The notes beneath the pieces were generated by a model. The model did not search any database and was not told the DNA's origin. It was given only the letters and a program-made list of their open reading frames with translations. Below, one piece after another: positions 53,913-63,089 of a stretch of DNA of 64,000 bases (position 1 is its first letter; each line of letters opens with the position of its first letter). Made by a program: the position numbers and the translations under genes. Where the stretch lies: assembly GCA_903828245.1 (NCBI GenBank), contig CAIKLP010000037.1, forward strand, positions 1 through 64,000, in the 5' to 3' direction. This stretch comes from an uncultured bacterium. Lineage in GTDB: Bacteria > Bacteroidota > Bacteroidia > Sphingobacteriales > Sphingobacteriaceae.

Positions 53913-54323
53913 ATGGTTTTTATTACAAGAAGAGAGCGTTTTAACGCGGCACATAAGTTATTTAGAGAAGATTGGACACAAGAACAAAACACCGCAATTT
54001 TTGGTAAATGTGCTAATCCAAACTGGCATGGACATAATTATGAATTATTTGTTACTGTAAAAGGGGAAATTAATCCTGCTACTGGTTTTGTGGTTGATTT
54101 AAAAGACCTACGTGACATTATAAATAAAGAAGTAATTGATAAAATCGATCATAGCAATATTAATTTAGATGTTGATTTTATGAAAGGTAAATTGGCTTCT
54201 ACAGAAGTATTAGCAGTCGAAATTTGGAATCAACTTTTGCCACATATAGAAAAAGATGGTGTGAAATTACACGGCATTAAATTATATGAAACCGAAAATA
54301 ATTTTGTAGAATATTTTGGATAA
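53913..54323 (+). CDS. queD: 6-pyruvoyl/6-carboxy-tetrahydropterin synthase family protein
   Basis: The 136-residue enzyme of the PTPS/QueD family acts on 7,8-dihydroneopterin triphosphate, the product of FolE encoded next door. Zinc ligands are His14 (FNAAHKL), His39 and His41. The catalytic cysteine motif is Cys33 in [11 protein letters not shown], close to the animal PTPS form C-x-NPNGHGHNY. The C-terminal [10 protein letters not shown] carries the conserved Glu. Most bacterial members serve queuosine synthesis (QueD), but the PTPS-like motif leaves a tetrahydropterin role open. The downstream folE starts eight bases after the stop. Confidence 0.85.
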   Translation: MVFITRRERFNAAHKLFREDWTQEQNTAIFGKCANPNWHGHNYELFVTVKGEINPATGFVVDLKDLRDIINKEVIDKIDHSNINLDVDFMKGKLASTEVLAVEIWNQLLPHIEKDGVKLHGIKLYETENNFVEYFG

Positions 54324-54330
54324 TTTTAGG

Positions 54331-54948
54331 ATGGAAGAATCAAAAAATAAAAAAGGTTACCAAAAAATTGACCAATACAATCAAGAAAGTATAGATCAAT
54401 TAGCCAAAAGTTATACTTCGCTGCTTAGTACAATTGGAGAAGATATTTCGAGAGAAGGAATCCTTAAAACACCTACTCGTGCTGCAAAAGCAATGCAATT
54501 TTTAACCCATGGCTATGATTTAAATCCAGCAGAAATTTTAAAGTCTGCCATGTTTAAAGATGATTATTCTCAAATGGTCATTGTAAAAGACATCGAAATT
54601 TATTCTTTGTGCGAACATCATTTATTACCATTTTTTGGCAAGGCGCACATTGCCTATATACCCAACGGACATATTGTAGGATTAAGTAAAATTCCTAGAG
54701 TGGCCGATGCCTTTGCCAGAAGATTACAAGTACAAGAAAGATTAACAACAGAAATTCTGAATTGCATTCAAGAAACCTTAAACCCATTAGGAGTTGCGGT
54801 AGTGATAGAATGTAAACACTTATGCATGAGTATGCGTGGTATACAAAAACAAAATTCGGTAACCACTACATCTGCATTTACAGGTGCTTTCGAAAACGAA
54901 AAAACCCGAGCAGAATTTATTCACTTAATAGGAATAAGCTTAGTTTAA
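54331..54948 (+). CDS. folE: GTP cyclohydrolase I
   Basis: FolE converts GTP to 7,8-dihydroneopterin triphosphate for folate, and for queuosine or biopterin through the neighbouring enzyme. The ~205-residue protein has the zinc and active-site motifs [20 protein letters not shown] and [17 protein letters not shown], and TKTPTRAA-type text ([12 protein letters not shown]). The ATG at 54331 is chosen; an in-frame TTG at 54316 would overlap the upstream gene and adds five residues without family support. Its last four bases overlap convergent rbfA. Confidence 0.95.
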   Translation: MEESKNKKGYQKIDQYNQESIDQLAKSYTSLLSTIGEDISREGILKTPTRAAKAMQFLTHGYDLNPAEILKSAMFKDDYSQMVIVKDIEIYSLCEHHLLPFFGKAHIAYIPNGHIVGLSKIPRVADAFARRLQVQERLTTEILNCIQETLNPLGVAVVIECKHLCMSMRGIQKQNSVTTTSAFTGAFENEKTRAEFIHLIGISLV

Positions 54949-55337
54949 TTGTCTTTTTCGGCGCTTTCAGCGGGGTTTTCTCCCTCTTTGGGTTTATTAA
55001 TGGCATCAAATAGTTTCTCCATTTTTGAAACATATTCCATAGAATCGTCGATAAAAAAATCGATGTTTGGAATGACGCGAACTTGATTGCGAATTTTTTC
55101 TCCTAATTTATATCGAATCTCACGGGCTTTAGCGCGTAATTCATTTAATAATAGTTCGTTGTTTTCGGCATTAAAAATACTGAGGTAAACTTTAGCAATA
55201 GAAAGATCGGGACTCATTCTTACCATGGTAATCGTAACGATACTACTGCCATGAAAAGACCAACCTTCTTTTTGTAAGATTTCACTTAATTCTTTTTGTA
55301 TAACTCTTGCAAATTTTTGCTGACGTTTTGTTTCCAT
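54945..55337 (-). CDS. rbfA: Ribosome-binding factor A
   Basis: RbfA is a KH-type protein that helps mature the 16S 5' end and is needed in the cold. The 130-residue product has the features [38 protein letters not shown], and [30 protein letters not shown] short charged tail ends the protein. It lies ten bases after the glycosyltransferase gene on the same strand. Length is standard. Confidence 0.94.
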   Translation of the reverse strand: METKRQQKFARVIQKELSEILQKEGWSFHGSSIVTITMVRMSPDLSIAKVYLSIFNAENNELLLNELRAKAREIRYKLGEKIRNQVRVIPNIDFFIDDSMEYVSKMEKLFDAINKPKEGENPAESAEKDN

Positions 55338-55347
55338 TTTTAATTTA

Positions 55348-56169
55348 TTAAGTGCTCAAATTATCTTTTAAATAAAGTGCAAGTTCTTCTTTGGTCCATT
55401 TTTCTTCTAATTTGATGATGCTTGCTGCATCAGCAAATACAGGTGGTTTAGCTTTTTGCGTTAATCTAATATAATGATGATTGAATACATCTAATGCAAT
55501 ATGACAAGGTTTAATATCTGCAAATTCGAGCGCTCTCTTTTTGCTTCTAATATATAAATCCCAATCAGCACCTTGAATTCTCTCGTCCCATAAGCCCAAT
55601 AAATCTAATGCTTTTCTATTAAATATTACGCTATTTCCTACAAAACCTTCTACGACTTTATTTTTGAATTGCTTATATCTTTTTGCAGAAAAAGATTCCC
55701 AATTACCATACATTAAATAATGCATAGCAGTTAAGAGTTTTTTTGTTTTTGGAATAAAGCCGGTTAAGTTTTTTATTAATTTCCATCGCCTACCTAAGCT
55801 TAAGGTTTTGCCTAAGCTTTCTACTCTTTCAATGCCACAAACAGTAATAACATCTAATTGATTTTTTTCCATGCTGTCTAAAATTTTTTGATCCCAGTTT
55901 GGAGAAACAATGATTTCATTATTTAAAAATGCGAAAATATCGTTTGAGGCAATTTTAATTCCTTGATTTTGGGTATATGGATAAGAATAATTAGTCTGGT
56001 TTGCAATTACGGTAGCCCCTTTTTCGATGAAAAATTCTTTGCTACCATCGCTGGAGTGATTGTCAATAATTATTAATTCAAATGGGTAATGCGTGTACTT
56101 TTTAAGGTTTTCCCAAAAAATTTCATTCATCTCCAATTGATTATGTATGGCAGTAATGATGCTAATCAT
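55348..56169 (-). CDS. Family 2 glycosyltransferase
   Basis: The 273-residue GT-A fold protein has ISIITAIHNQLEMNEIFWENL at the start, IIIDNHSSDGSKEF, and FAFLNNEIIVSPNWD, where the DxD-like position reads NNE. It also has LLGLWDERIQGADWDLYIRSKKR, a conserved acceptor-site region. GT2 enzymes add sugars to surface polysaccharides, lipids or proteins. Donor and acceptor are unknown. The first metal-site aspartates of the DxD are replaced, as in some GT2 members. It is probably first in a unit with rbfA. Confidence 0.85.
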   Translation of the reverse strand: MISIITAIHNQLEMNEIFWENLKKYTHYPFELIIIDNHSSDGSKEFFIEKGATVIANQTNYSYPYTQNQGIKIASNDIFAFLNNEIIVSPNWDQKILDSMEKNQLDVITVCGIERVESLGKTLSLGRRWKLIKNLTGFIPKTKKLLTAMHYLMYGNWESFSAKRYKQFKNKVVEGFVGNSVIFNRKALDLLGLWDERIQGADWDLYIRSKKRALEFADIKPCHIALDVFNHHYIRLTQKAKPPVFADAASIIKLEEKWTKEELALYLKDNLST

Positions 56170-56185
56170 AAATTTTTATAATATA

Positions 56186-56193
56186 CAAAGATA
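56186..56193 (-). promoter_or_regulatory. -7 element of the glycosyltransferase-rbfA unit
   Basis: On the minus strand this is TATCTTTG, an exact TAnnTTTG match, 16 bases before the ATG at 56169. No TTTG at -33 spacing was seen. Confidence 0.45.
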
Positions 56194-56278
56194 GTATTAT
56201 TCTGATTAGTGGATTTATACTAAATTGCATTGTTTTTCGGAAGGCTTGTAAGGCCTCCATTAATCTAAACTTTTTTAA

Positions 56279-58105
56279 ATGAAGATTTATTTCAAGCTAC
56301 TTTCTTTTGCAAAGCCGTTTAATCGATTTGTACCAAAGTATTTTATACTTGCGGTATTGGCCGTGATTTTTGGTTTGGCAAATTTTACGCTCATGATCCC
56401 TTTATTAAATGTGATTTTTGAAAAAGTGGAGGTTGTTACCATTATTGCCAAACCCCAATTTGCTTTAAATCTGGAGTATTTTAAAGGCATATTTAATTTT
56501 TACTTTGCAAGTATTTTTAAGACCTATGGTCAAGTAGGTGCTTTGCAATTTGTTTGTGTTGTTATAGTAGTTTCGGTTTTCTTAGCCAATCTATTTAAAT
56601 ACTGGTCGCAAAGGGTGCTTACTTCAATGCGCACGTATGTTGTTCAAAATATTAGAGCCGCTTTATTTTTAAAAATTACTTCTTTACAGGTTGGTTATTT
56701 TCATAGTCAGCGAAAAGGCGATTTAATGTCGAGCTTATCGAATGATGTCAACGAGGTAGAAAATTCTGTAGTCAGTTCGGTGCAAGTGATCTTTAGAGAA
56801 CCGCTCATGATCATTGGCTACGTGGTGCTGCTTTTTAGTATGTCTGTTAAACTTACCTTTTTTACGCTATTAGTATTGCCTATATCTGGAGGTGTAATTG
56901 CTTGGATTTCTAGAAAATTAAGAAAAGAAGCTGAAGTTGGGCAAGGATTATTAGGCGAGATGTTAAGCATTATTGAAGAAACAATTTCTGGCATTAAAAT
57001 TATCAAAGCATTTAATGCGCAACAATATGTAAGAGAAAAATTTGATCAACAAAATAATAAATACCGTAGTGTTTTAAAATTAATGTGGAATAAAAGAGAA
57101 TTAGCCTCTCCAATTTCTGAATTTTTAGGCATCAGTATTGTTGTATTGGTTATTCTATATGGTGGTCGTTTGGTATTAGAAAACCAATCAGAATTAAATG
57201 CGAGCGAATTCATCACTTATATTATTTTATATTCTCAGATATTAATTCCTGCTAAAAATATTTCGAATGCGATCACGAATATTCAAAGAGGCATTGCCTC
57301 CGGAGCCCGCATTTTTAGTGTATTAGAAACAGATATAAATATTGTAGAAGACAAAGATGCTATTGCTAAAACGGATTTAAAAGATCAAATTGTTTTCAAA
57401 GATGTGAGTTTCCAATATGCCGATTCCAAAGTTTTAGAACAAATCAATTTGACAGTGGAGTCTGGAAAGATGATTGCATTGGTGGGTCAATCGGGTGCTG
57501 GAAAATCTACCATGGCCGATTTATTACCGAGGTTTTATGATGTAACAGATGGTCAGATTTTAATTGATGGCATCGACATTAGAAAAATAAAATTACACGA
57601 TTTAAATCAGTTAATGGGCATTGTAACGCAAGAGTCTATTTTATTTAATGATACCATTTTCAATAATATTGCTTTTGGAAATAAATCTGCAAGTAGAGAA
57701 GCAGTGATAGCTGCAGCTAAAATTGCTAATGCTGATGAATTTATTGTAAAATTAGCTGATGGTTACGATACTAATATTGGCGACAGAGGCGACAAACTCT
57801 CTGGTGGACAGCGTCAGCGCTTATCTATTGCTAGGGCAGTATTAAAAAACCCTCCCATATTAATTTTAGACGAAGCCACTTCTGCATTAGATACCGAATC
57901 CGAAAAATTGGTTCAAGATGCCATTCATAAATTAATGCAAAATAGAACCTCTATTGTAATTGCTCATCGATTATCTACTATACAACATGCAGACACAATT
58001 GTTGTCATGCAAGATGGTAAGATTATTGAACAAGGAAAACATGCAGAATTGATTAGCCTAAATGGCACTTATAAAAAGTTAACAGACATGCAAAGCTTTC
58101 AATAA
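56279..58105 (+). CDS. MsbA-like ABC exporter (fused membrane and ATPase domains)
   Basis: The 608-residue protein has six transmembrane helices in the first ~330 residues and a nucleotide-binding domain after about 360. Motifs are Walker A GQSGAGKST near 403, Q-loop VTQESILFND, signature LSGGQRQRLSIARA near 507, Walker B ILILDEATSALD and the H-loop IVIAHRLST. This is the MsbA/lipid-exporter class, which flips lipid A-core or other lipids in the inner membrane. Substrate assignment to lipid A is inference from family and presence of hldD. It converges on hflX. Confidence 0.88.
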   Translation: MKIYFKLLSFAKPFNRFVPKYFILAVLAVIFGLANFTLMIPLLNVIFEKVEVVTIIAKPQFALNLEYFKGIFNFYFASIFKTYGQVGALQFVCVVIVVSVFLANLFKYWSQRVLTSMRTYVVQNIRAALFLKITSLQVGYFHSQRKGDLMSSLSNDVNEVENSVVSSVQVIFREPLMIIGYVVLLFSMSVKLTFFTLLVLPISGGVIAWISRKLRKEAEVGQGLLGEMLSIIEETISGIKIIKAFNAQQYVREKFDQQNNKYRSVLKLMWNKRELASPISEFLGISIVVLVILYGGRLVLENQSELNASEFITYIILYSQILIPAKNISNAITNIQRGIASGARIFSVLETDINIVEDKDAIAKTDLKDQIVFKDVSFQYADSKVLEQINLTVESGKMIALVGQSGAGKSTMADLLPRFYDVTDGQILIDGIDIRKIKLHDLNQLMGIVTQESILFNDTIFNNIAFGNKSASREAVIAAAKIANADEFIVKLADGYDTNIGDRGDKLSGGQRQRLSIARAVLKNPPILILDEATSALDTESEKLVQDAIHKLMQNRTSIVIAHRLSTIQHADTIVVMQDGKIIEQGKHAELISLNGTYKKLTDMQSFQ

Positions 58106-59269
58106 TTAATATAAAAATTGTTGATTAGGATACCTGGTTTCGTGTAAGGCTTTTACTTTATCATAAATCAAATTTCTAAAACTTTCTAAGTTTGATTTAT
58201 TTAAAGCAGAAATAAATATGGCAGGCGTATTGGTTTTACCGATCCAGCTTTTTTCAAAATCGGCTATACTCATTTCTCCATCTTCCGAATAAAATGCATC
58301 CACTTTATTGAATACCATAATCATCGGTTTATCGAGTACCTTAAGCTCTTTCAGCGTTTCGTTGACCACACTAATTTGTTCTTCAAAACTAGGGTGCGAA
58401 ATATCTACTACTTGCATTAATATATCTGCTTCTTGTACTTCTGATAAAGTTGACTTAAAGCATTCTACTAAATGATGGGGTAATTTTCGAATAAAACCAA
58501 CAGTATCGGAAAGTAAAAAAGGAAGATTAGCAATGACTACTTTACGAACGGTTGTGTCGAGCGTAGCAAATAATTTATTTTCAGCAAACACTTCAGATTT
58601 ACTCAGCATGTTCATGATGGTAGATTTACCAACATTGGTATAACCAACTAAAGCAACTCGAATTAATTCGTTTCTGTTTTTTCTTTGTGTTTCGTTTTGC
58701 TTATCAATTATTTCTAATTTTTCTTTAAGCAATGTTATTTTTTGTAAAATAATTCTTTTGTCGGTTTCTATTTGAGATTCTCCTGGTCCGCGCATACCAA
58801 TACCCCCTTTTTGTCTTTCTAAGTGGGTCCAAAGTCTTTTTAAACGAGGCAACATATATTGGCATTGTGCAAGCTCTACTTGCGTTTTAGCCTGAGCAGA
58901 TTGCGCTCTTTTGGCAAAAATATCGAGAATTAAACTGCTGCGATCCATCACTCGACATTTTAATTCATACTCTATATTTCTTAATTGCGATGGACTTAAT
59001 TCGTCATCAAAAACAACAATGTCTGCTTCTTCTGCTTTAACATATTCGCAAATTTCTTCGAGTTTTCCTTTACCTACATAGGTACGAATATCTGGGCGTT
59101 GTACTTTTTGTGTAAACTGATGTATACAAGTTCCTCCTGCTGTTTCAACAAGAAAGGCAAGCTCGGCTAAATATTCTTTTTCTTGTGCTTCTGTTTCGTC
59201 TGGCGTAATAATTCCTACAAGCACAATTCGTTCTTGTGCGGCACTTGTATTATAAAGTTGTTTTGCCAT
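58106..59269 (-). CDS. hflX: GTPase HflX
   Basis: HflX is a ribosome-associated GTPase that splits stalled or stressed ribosomes. The 387-residue protein has the N-terminal HflX domain (ELAFLVETAGG, TYVGKGKLEEI, VFDDELSPSQLRNIE, RSSLILDIFAKRAQSAQAKTQVELAQ). The glycine-rich linker GIGMRGPGESQIETDKR and GTPase motifs G1 GYTNVGKS, G3 DTVGFI and G4 NKVD follow. Length is typical. It starts directly against the cytochrome gene stop (no gap), so they are likely co-transcribed. Confidence 0.96.
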   Translation of the reverse strand: MAKQLYNTSAAQERIVLVGIITPDETEAQEKEYLAELAFLVETAGGTCIHQFTQKVQRPDIRTYVGKGKLEEICEYVKAEEADIVVFDDELSPSQLRNIEYELKCRVMDRSSLILDIFAKRAQSAQAKTQVELAQCQYMLPRLKRLWTHLERQKGGIGMRGPGESQIETDKRIILQKITLLKEKLEIIDKQNETQRKNRNELIRVALVGYTNVGKSTIMNMLSKSEVFAENKLFATLDTTVRKVVIANLPFLLSDTVGFIRKLPHHLVECFKSTLSEVQEADILMQVVDISHPSFEEQISVVNETLKELKVLDKPMIMVFNKVDAFYSEDGEMSIADFEKSWIGKTNTPAIFISALNKSNLESFRNLIYDKVKALHETRYPNQQFLY

Positions 59270-59917
59270 TTATTCTGCTGAACGCAGCGATTTAACATAG
59301 CTTGCTACTGCATTGATTTCTGTTTCAGAAAGTAGATCTTTATAAGCAGGCATTAAATTTCTACCATGTTTGATAATTCCGATAAGTCCTTTGTTTTCGC
59401 ACATAGAAGCGGTTAAGTTAGATGCGCCATTTATACCCGCTTTACCATCTTCGCCATGACATTTTAAACAGTTATTGATATAAATAGCTTTTCCATGTGC
59501 AAGGGCATCATAGTTTGTAGCCGCTGTATCTATTACTACACCATTCATGTTTGCTTTTTTAAGCATGACATTTTTTGTGGTAGATAAAAAATAAATGTAA
59601 ATAAATAAGAAGGTTGAAATCAACACCATTGCTTTATTCTTTTTCTTAAATCCAATTATTCCTAATACCAAACCAATAATGGTAAGTGTTAATTTTAAAT
59701 GAAACCAGCCGCCAATATTTTTCATACCAATTTGAGTTATTAAATAAATACCAGTAACTAAGAAAATAGTACTGATAATCATACTGATTACTTTGGTATA
59801 AGATTTGTATTTATCAAGCGCTGTAGTTTTGTCAAAAACCAATAGCATTGATTTTACCACATAATCAATAATAAATAGGACTGCACTGGCAATGTGTAAG
59901 GTTTCAATTAGTTTCAT
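59270..59917 (-). CDS. Membrane-anchored c-type cytochrome (SirB-like membrane domain + cytochrome c)
   Basis: From the ATG at 59917 the protein has 215 residues. Four hydrophobic segments (about 8-28, 42-62, 72-90, 95-112) resemble a SirB-type membrane domain (LIETLHIASAVLFIIDYVVKS). A single cytochrome c domain follows with a CLKCH haem site (Cys150, Cys153, His154). Met189 in NLMPAY is the likely axial ligand. It would be an inner-membrane electron carrier facing the periplasm. The long frame extends to a TTG at 59968, but a good promoter at 59938-59969 overlaps that part, so a start at 59917 (or the ATG at 59926) is preferred. Confidence 0.82.
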   Translation of the reverse strand: MKLIETLHIASAVLFIIDYVVKSMLLVFDKTTALDKYKSYTKVISMIISTIFLVTGIYLITQIGMKNIGGWFHLKLTLTIIGLVLGIIGFKKKNKAMVLISTFLFIYIYFLSTTKNVMLKKANMNGVVIDTAATNYDALAHGKAIYINNCLKCHGEDGKAGINGASNLTASMCENKGLIGIIKHGRNLMPAYKDLLSETEINAVASYVKSLRSAE

Positions 59918-59937
59918 TTTTATCATTTTTATTTCAA

Positions 59938-59969
59938 CAAATATAATCATAGAAAGCATAAGGCTCAAA
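59938..59969 (-). promoter_or_regulatory. Promoter of the cytochrome-hflX unit
   Basis: On the minus strand TTTG (59966-59969) and TATATTTG (59938-59945) are separated by 20 bases, matching both Bacteroidota elements. It places the transcript start about 15 bases before the preferred ATG. Confidence 0.65.
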
Positions 59970-59982
59970 TTATTACCATAAA

Positions 59983-60013
59983 TTGTTTAATCCTAAAGAA
60001 ATTAGTAGCTTTA
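59983..60013 (+). promoter_or_regulatory. Possible promoter of the amidohydrolase pair
   Basis: TTG (59983-59985) and TAGCTTTA (60006-60013; one mismatch to TAnnTTTG) are 20 bases apart. They lie 40 bases upstream of the ATG and divergent from the cytochrome promoter. Confidence 0.4.
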
Positions 60014-60052
60014 ATATTGATCCATTAAATCGTATTCGTAAAATTACTTTAT

Positions 60053-63000
60053 ATGAAAAAAACATTATTATACTGCTTGTTTATATTGTTAAGCTTGCGT
60101 GTTACAGCCCAACAAACTTTTCCAATAAATGGCGTGGCAGAGGTAGTGCCAAATAAATTTGCATTGATTGATGCTAGCATTTATGTTGATGCACATACCC
60201 GTTTAGCCAAAGCGAGCCTTTTGATTGACGGTGGTAAAATTGTAAGTATTTCAGAAAAAGTAAATATTCCGGCAGGGTATGTGGTTATCAATTGTATCAA
60301 TAAAATTATTTATCCTGGATTTATTGATGCCTATACGAGTTATGGATTGTCGGAAACAAAAAATGAGGGTAATTCCGAAGACCCTATTTTTATTAGTACT
60401 AAAGAGGGTGCATATCATTGGAATGAAGCGGTAAGAAGTGAATATAATGCAATTACTAATTTTAGTGTAAAGCATTCGGATCCTACTATATTTCGTTCGC
60501 AAGGTTTTACGGTGGTAAATACCTTAAAAAAAGATGGCATTTTTAGAGGCACGAGCGCGTTGGTTTCTTTAGGCTCAGAAAGAGATAATTTATTAATTAT
60601 ATCTCCAAATGCCGCATCTGCATTGTCTTTCAGAAAAGGAAGTTCAAAACAAGATTACCCATCTTCTTTAATGGGCAGCATTGCATTAATTAGACAAAGT
60701 TATTATGATGCAAAATGGTTAAAAGATAATAAAGGGAAAGTCGAATTTAATCAATCACTGCAAGCAATTAATGACCAACAATCGAAAATTAAAATTTTTG
60801 AAGTAACAGATGTGCATGATATTTTTAGGGCACAAAAAATAGCAGATGAATTTAATATCAATTATATTTTTAAAGGCGCAGGAAACGAATACCAACGCAT
60901 AGCGGAACTAAAAAAAATAAATCCAATCATTATTATTGGTTTAAATTTTCCTAAAATATACGACGTAGAAGATTATTTTGATGCGGGTAATATTTCCTTA
61001 ACAGAATTAAAAAACTGGGAACTAGCCCCAAGCAACCCAGCAGCATTAGCCCATGCGAATATTAAATTTTTACTCAGTACTAGTGATTTAAAGAAACCAA
61101 GCGAATTTTTAAACAACCTTAGAAAGGCTGTAAAATATGGTCTTTCGGAGGAAAGTGCGCTTAGCGCATTGACCGAAACACCAGCAGCTGTATTTGGAAT
61201 TAACGATCAAGTGGGTAGTTTAAAAAAGGGTATGCGTGCTAATTTTATTATTTGTTCTGGAAATATTTTCAAAGAAGAAAGCGCTACTATTTTATCAACT
61301 TGGATTGATGGTAAGTCTTATGCTATTAATCCAGCAAACGAAAATGACATTAGAGGAACTTATCAAGTAACAAATGGTAATATTGGAACAAAAGAAATTA
61401 TCATCAAAGGAACACTAATTGATTTAGTAGCTACTGGAATAAAATCAGACAGTACAGACTTGGCTATCAAACTTAATTATTTTGAAAATCAAATCTCTAT
61501 GATTTATGATCCAAGTATTGATTCGACAAGCATTGGGAAGTTTAGATTGAATGCCAGCTTTGTAGGAAATCAAATGATGGGAAGCGGAACAGGCAGCGAT
61601 GGAAAACCATTTAACTGGACTGCGAATAAGATAAAAGCATTTCAAGAACCTATAGTGGCAAATGAGGCTATTCAAAAAGAAAAAGAATTAAAATTAGGGC
61701 CTGTATATTATCCATTTACAGCTTATGGAACTACAAGCACCTTGCAGGCCGAAAAAATGCTTATTAAAAATGCGACTATTTGGACAAACGAATCTCCAGC
61801 TGTTTTAACCGAAACAGATGTATTAATTAATAAAGGAAAAATTGTTCAAATAGGAAAAAACATCCAAGCGCTCGATGCAAAAGTAATTGACGCTTCTGGA
61901 AAGTATTTAACCAGTGGTATTATTGATGAACATTCGCACATTGCTATAACAAGAGGCGTTAACGAAGGCACACAAAGTAATACTGCAGAAGTACGAATAG
62001 GAGATGCATTAGATCCAGACGACATTAATATTTACAGACAATTAGCTGGTGGCGTAACTACTGCGCAACTTTTACATGGTTCTGCCAATCCTATTGGCGG
62101 ACAAAGTGCGGTTATTAAATTGAGATGGGGGAAAATGGCGGAAGAATTAAAATTTGAAGGTGCGAGTCCATTTATCAAATTTGCTTTGGGAGAAAATGTG
62201 AAGCAAAGTAATTGGGGTGATAGGCAACAAACGCGCTTCCCTCAAACCCGCATGGGAGTTGAACAAGTGTATATCGATGCATTTACAAGAGCTAAAGAAT
62301 ATGAATCCGAAAAATTAAATTACTCGAGACTCAGTGCAGCAGCAAAATCAAAAACCATCAGCCCTCGTTTTGATTTAGAATTAGAAACCATGCTTGAAAT
62401 TTTATATAAGAAAAGATTCATTAGCTGTCACTCTTATGTTCAATCAGAAATAAATATGTTGATGCATGTAGCCGATTCATTTCAATTTACAGTAAATACC
62501 TTTACGCATATTTTAGAAGGCTATAAAGTAGCGGATAAAATGAAAGCACATGGCGCAAATGCTTCCACATTTTCTGATTGGTGGGCTTATAAATTCGAAG
62601 TAATGGATGCGATTCCATACAATGCAGCTATTTTAACAAAAGTTGGTGTGAATACTGCAATTAATTCGGACGACGCGGAAATGGCTAGAAGACTTAACCA
62701 AGAAGCCGCCAAAGCCATTAAATACGGTGCTTTAACAGAAACAGAAGCCTGGAAATTAGTTACTTTAAATCCTGCTAAAATGCTCCATATCGATCATCGT
62801 GTGGGCAGTATTAAAGTAGGAAAAGATGCAGACGTAGTATTATGGAATACCAATCCATTAACTATAGATGCTAAACCAGAAAAAACAATTATTGATGGGG
62901 TCATTTATTTTGATGCAGCAAGAGATTTGGAATTAAGAACTCAAGTGGCAAAAGAAAAGGAACGCCTCATTCAAAAAATGTTAGACCTAAAAAAATTAGG

Positions 63001-63079
63001 TATGCCAAGTCAAAAGGCAGCTATTAAAGAAAAAAAATTATATCACTGTGATGACATGGAACAAGAAATGTCTAACTAA
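60053..63079 (+). CDS. Secreted tandem amidohydrolase (degenerate N-terminal + intact C-terminal domain)
   Basis: The 1008-residue protein has a signal peptide (YCLFILLSLRVTAQ). The first amidohydrolase-like domain (about 30-430) has IYPGFIDAYTSYG, where the metal-binding His-x-His is replaced by Tyr94-Thr-Ser96. It keeps GSLKKGMRANFIIC. The second domain (about 565-980) has SGIIDEHSHIA with intact His627-x-His629, SCHSYVQSE, TFTHILEGYK, NSDDAEMAR (metal Asp) and GSIKVGKDADVVLWN. Amidohydrolase-superfamily enzymes cleave amide or similar bonds; the substrate is unknown. The location is probably periplasmic. The second gene starts ten bases later. Confidence 0.88.
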   Translation: MKKTLLYCLFILLSLRVTAQQTFPINGVAEVVPNKFALIDASIYVDAHTRLAKASLLIDGGKIVSISEKVNIPAGYVVINCINKIIYPGFIDAYTSYGLSETKNEGNSEDPIFISTKEGAYHWNEAVRSEYNAITNFSVKHSDPTIFRSQGFTVVNTLKKDGIFRGTSALVSLGSERDNLLIISPNAASALSFRKGSSKQDYPSSLMGSIALIRQSYYDAKWLKDNKGKVEFNQSLQAINDQQSKIKIFEVTDVHDIFRAQKIADEFNINYIFKGAGNEYQRIAELKKINPIIIIGLNFPKIYDVEDYFDAGNISLTELKNWELAPSNPAALAHANIKFLLSTSDLKKPSEFLNNLRKAVKYGLSEESALSALTETPAAVFGINDQVGSLKKGMRANFIICSGNIFKEESATILSTWIDGKSYAINPANENDIRGTYQVTNGNIGTKEIIIKGTLIDLVATGIKSDSTDLAIKLNYFENQISMIYDPSIDSTSIGKFRLNASFVGNQMMGSGTGSDGKPFNWTANKIKAFQEPIVANEAIQKEKELKLGPVYYPFTAYGTTSTLQAEKMLIKNATIWTNESPAVLTETDVLINKGKIVQIGKNIQALDAKVIDASGKYLTSGIIDEHSHIAITRGVNEGTQSNTAEVRIGDALDPDDINIYRQLAGGVTTAQLLHGSANPIGGQSAVIKLRWGKMAEELKFEGASPFIKFALGENVKQSNWGDRQQTRFPQTRMGVEQVYIDAFTRAKEYESEKLNYSRLSAAAKSKTISPRFDLELETMLEILYKKRFISCHSYVQSEINMLMHVADSFQFTVNTFTHILEGYKVADKMKAHGANASTFSDWWAYKFEVMDAIPYNAAILTKVGVNTAINSDDAEMARRLNQEAAKAIKYGALTETEAWKLVTLNPAKMLHIDHRVGSIKVGKDADVVLWNTNPLTIDAKPEKTIIDGVIYFDAARDLELRTQVAKEKERLIQKMLDLKKLGMPSQKAAIKEKKLYHCDDMEQEMSN

Positions 63080-63089
63080 GCTAAATAGG

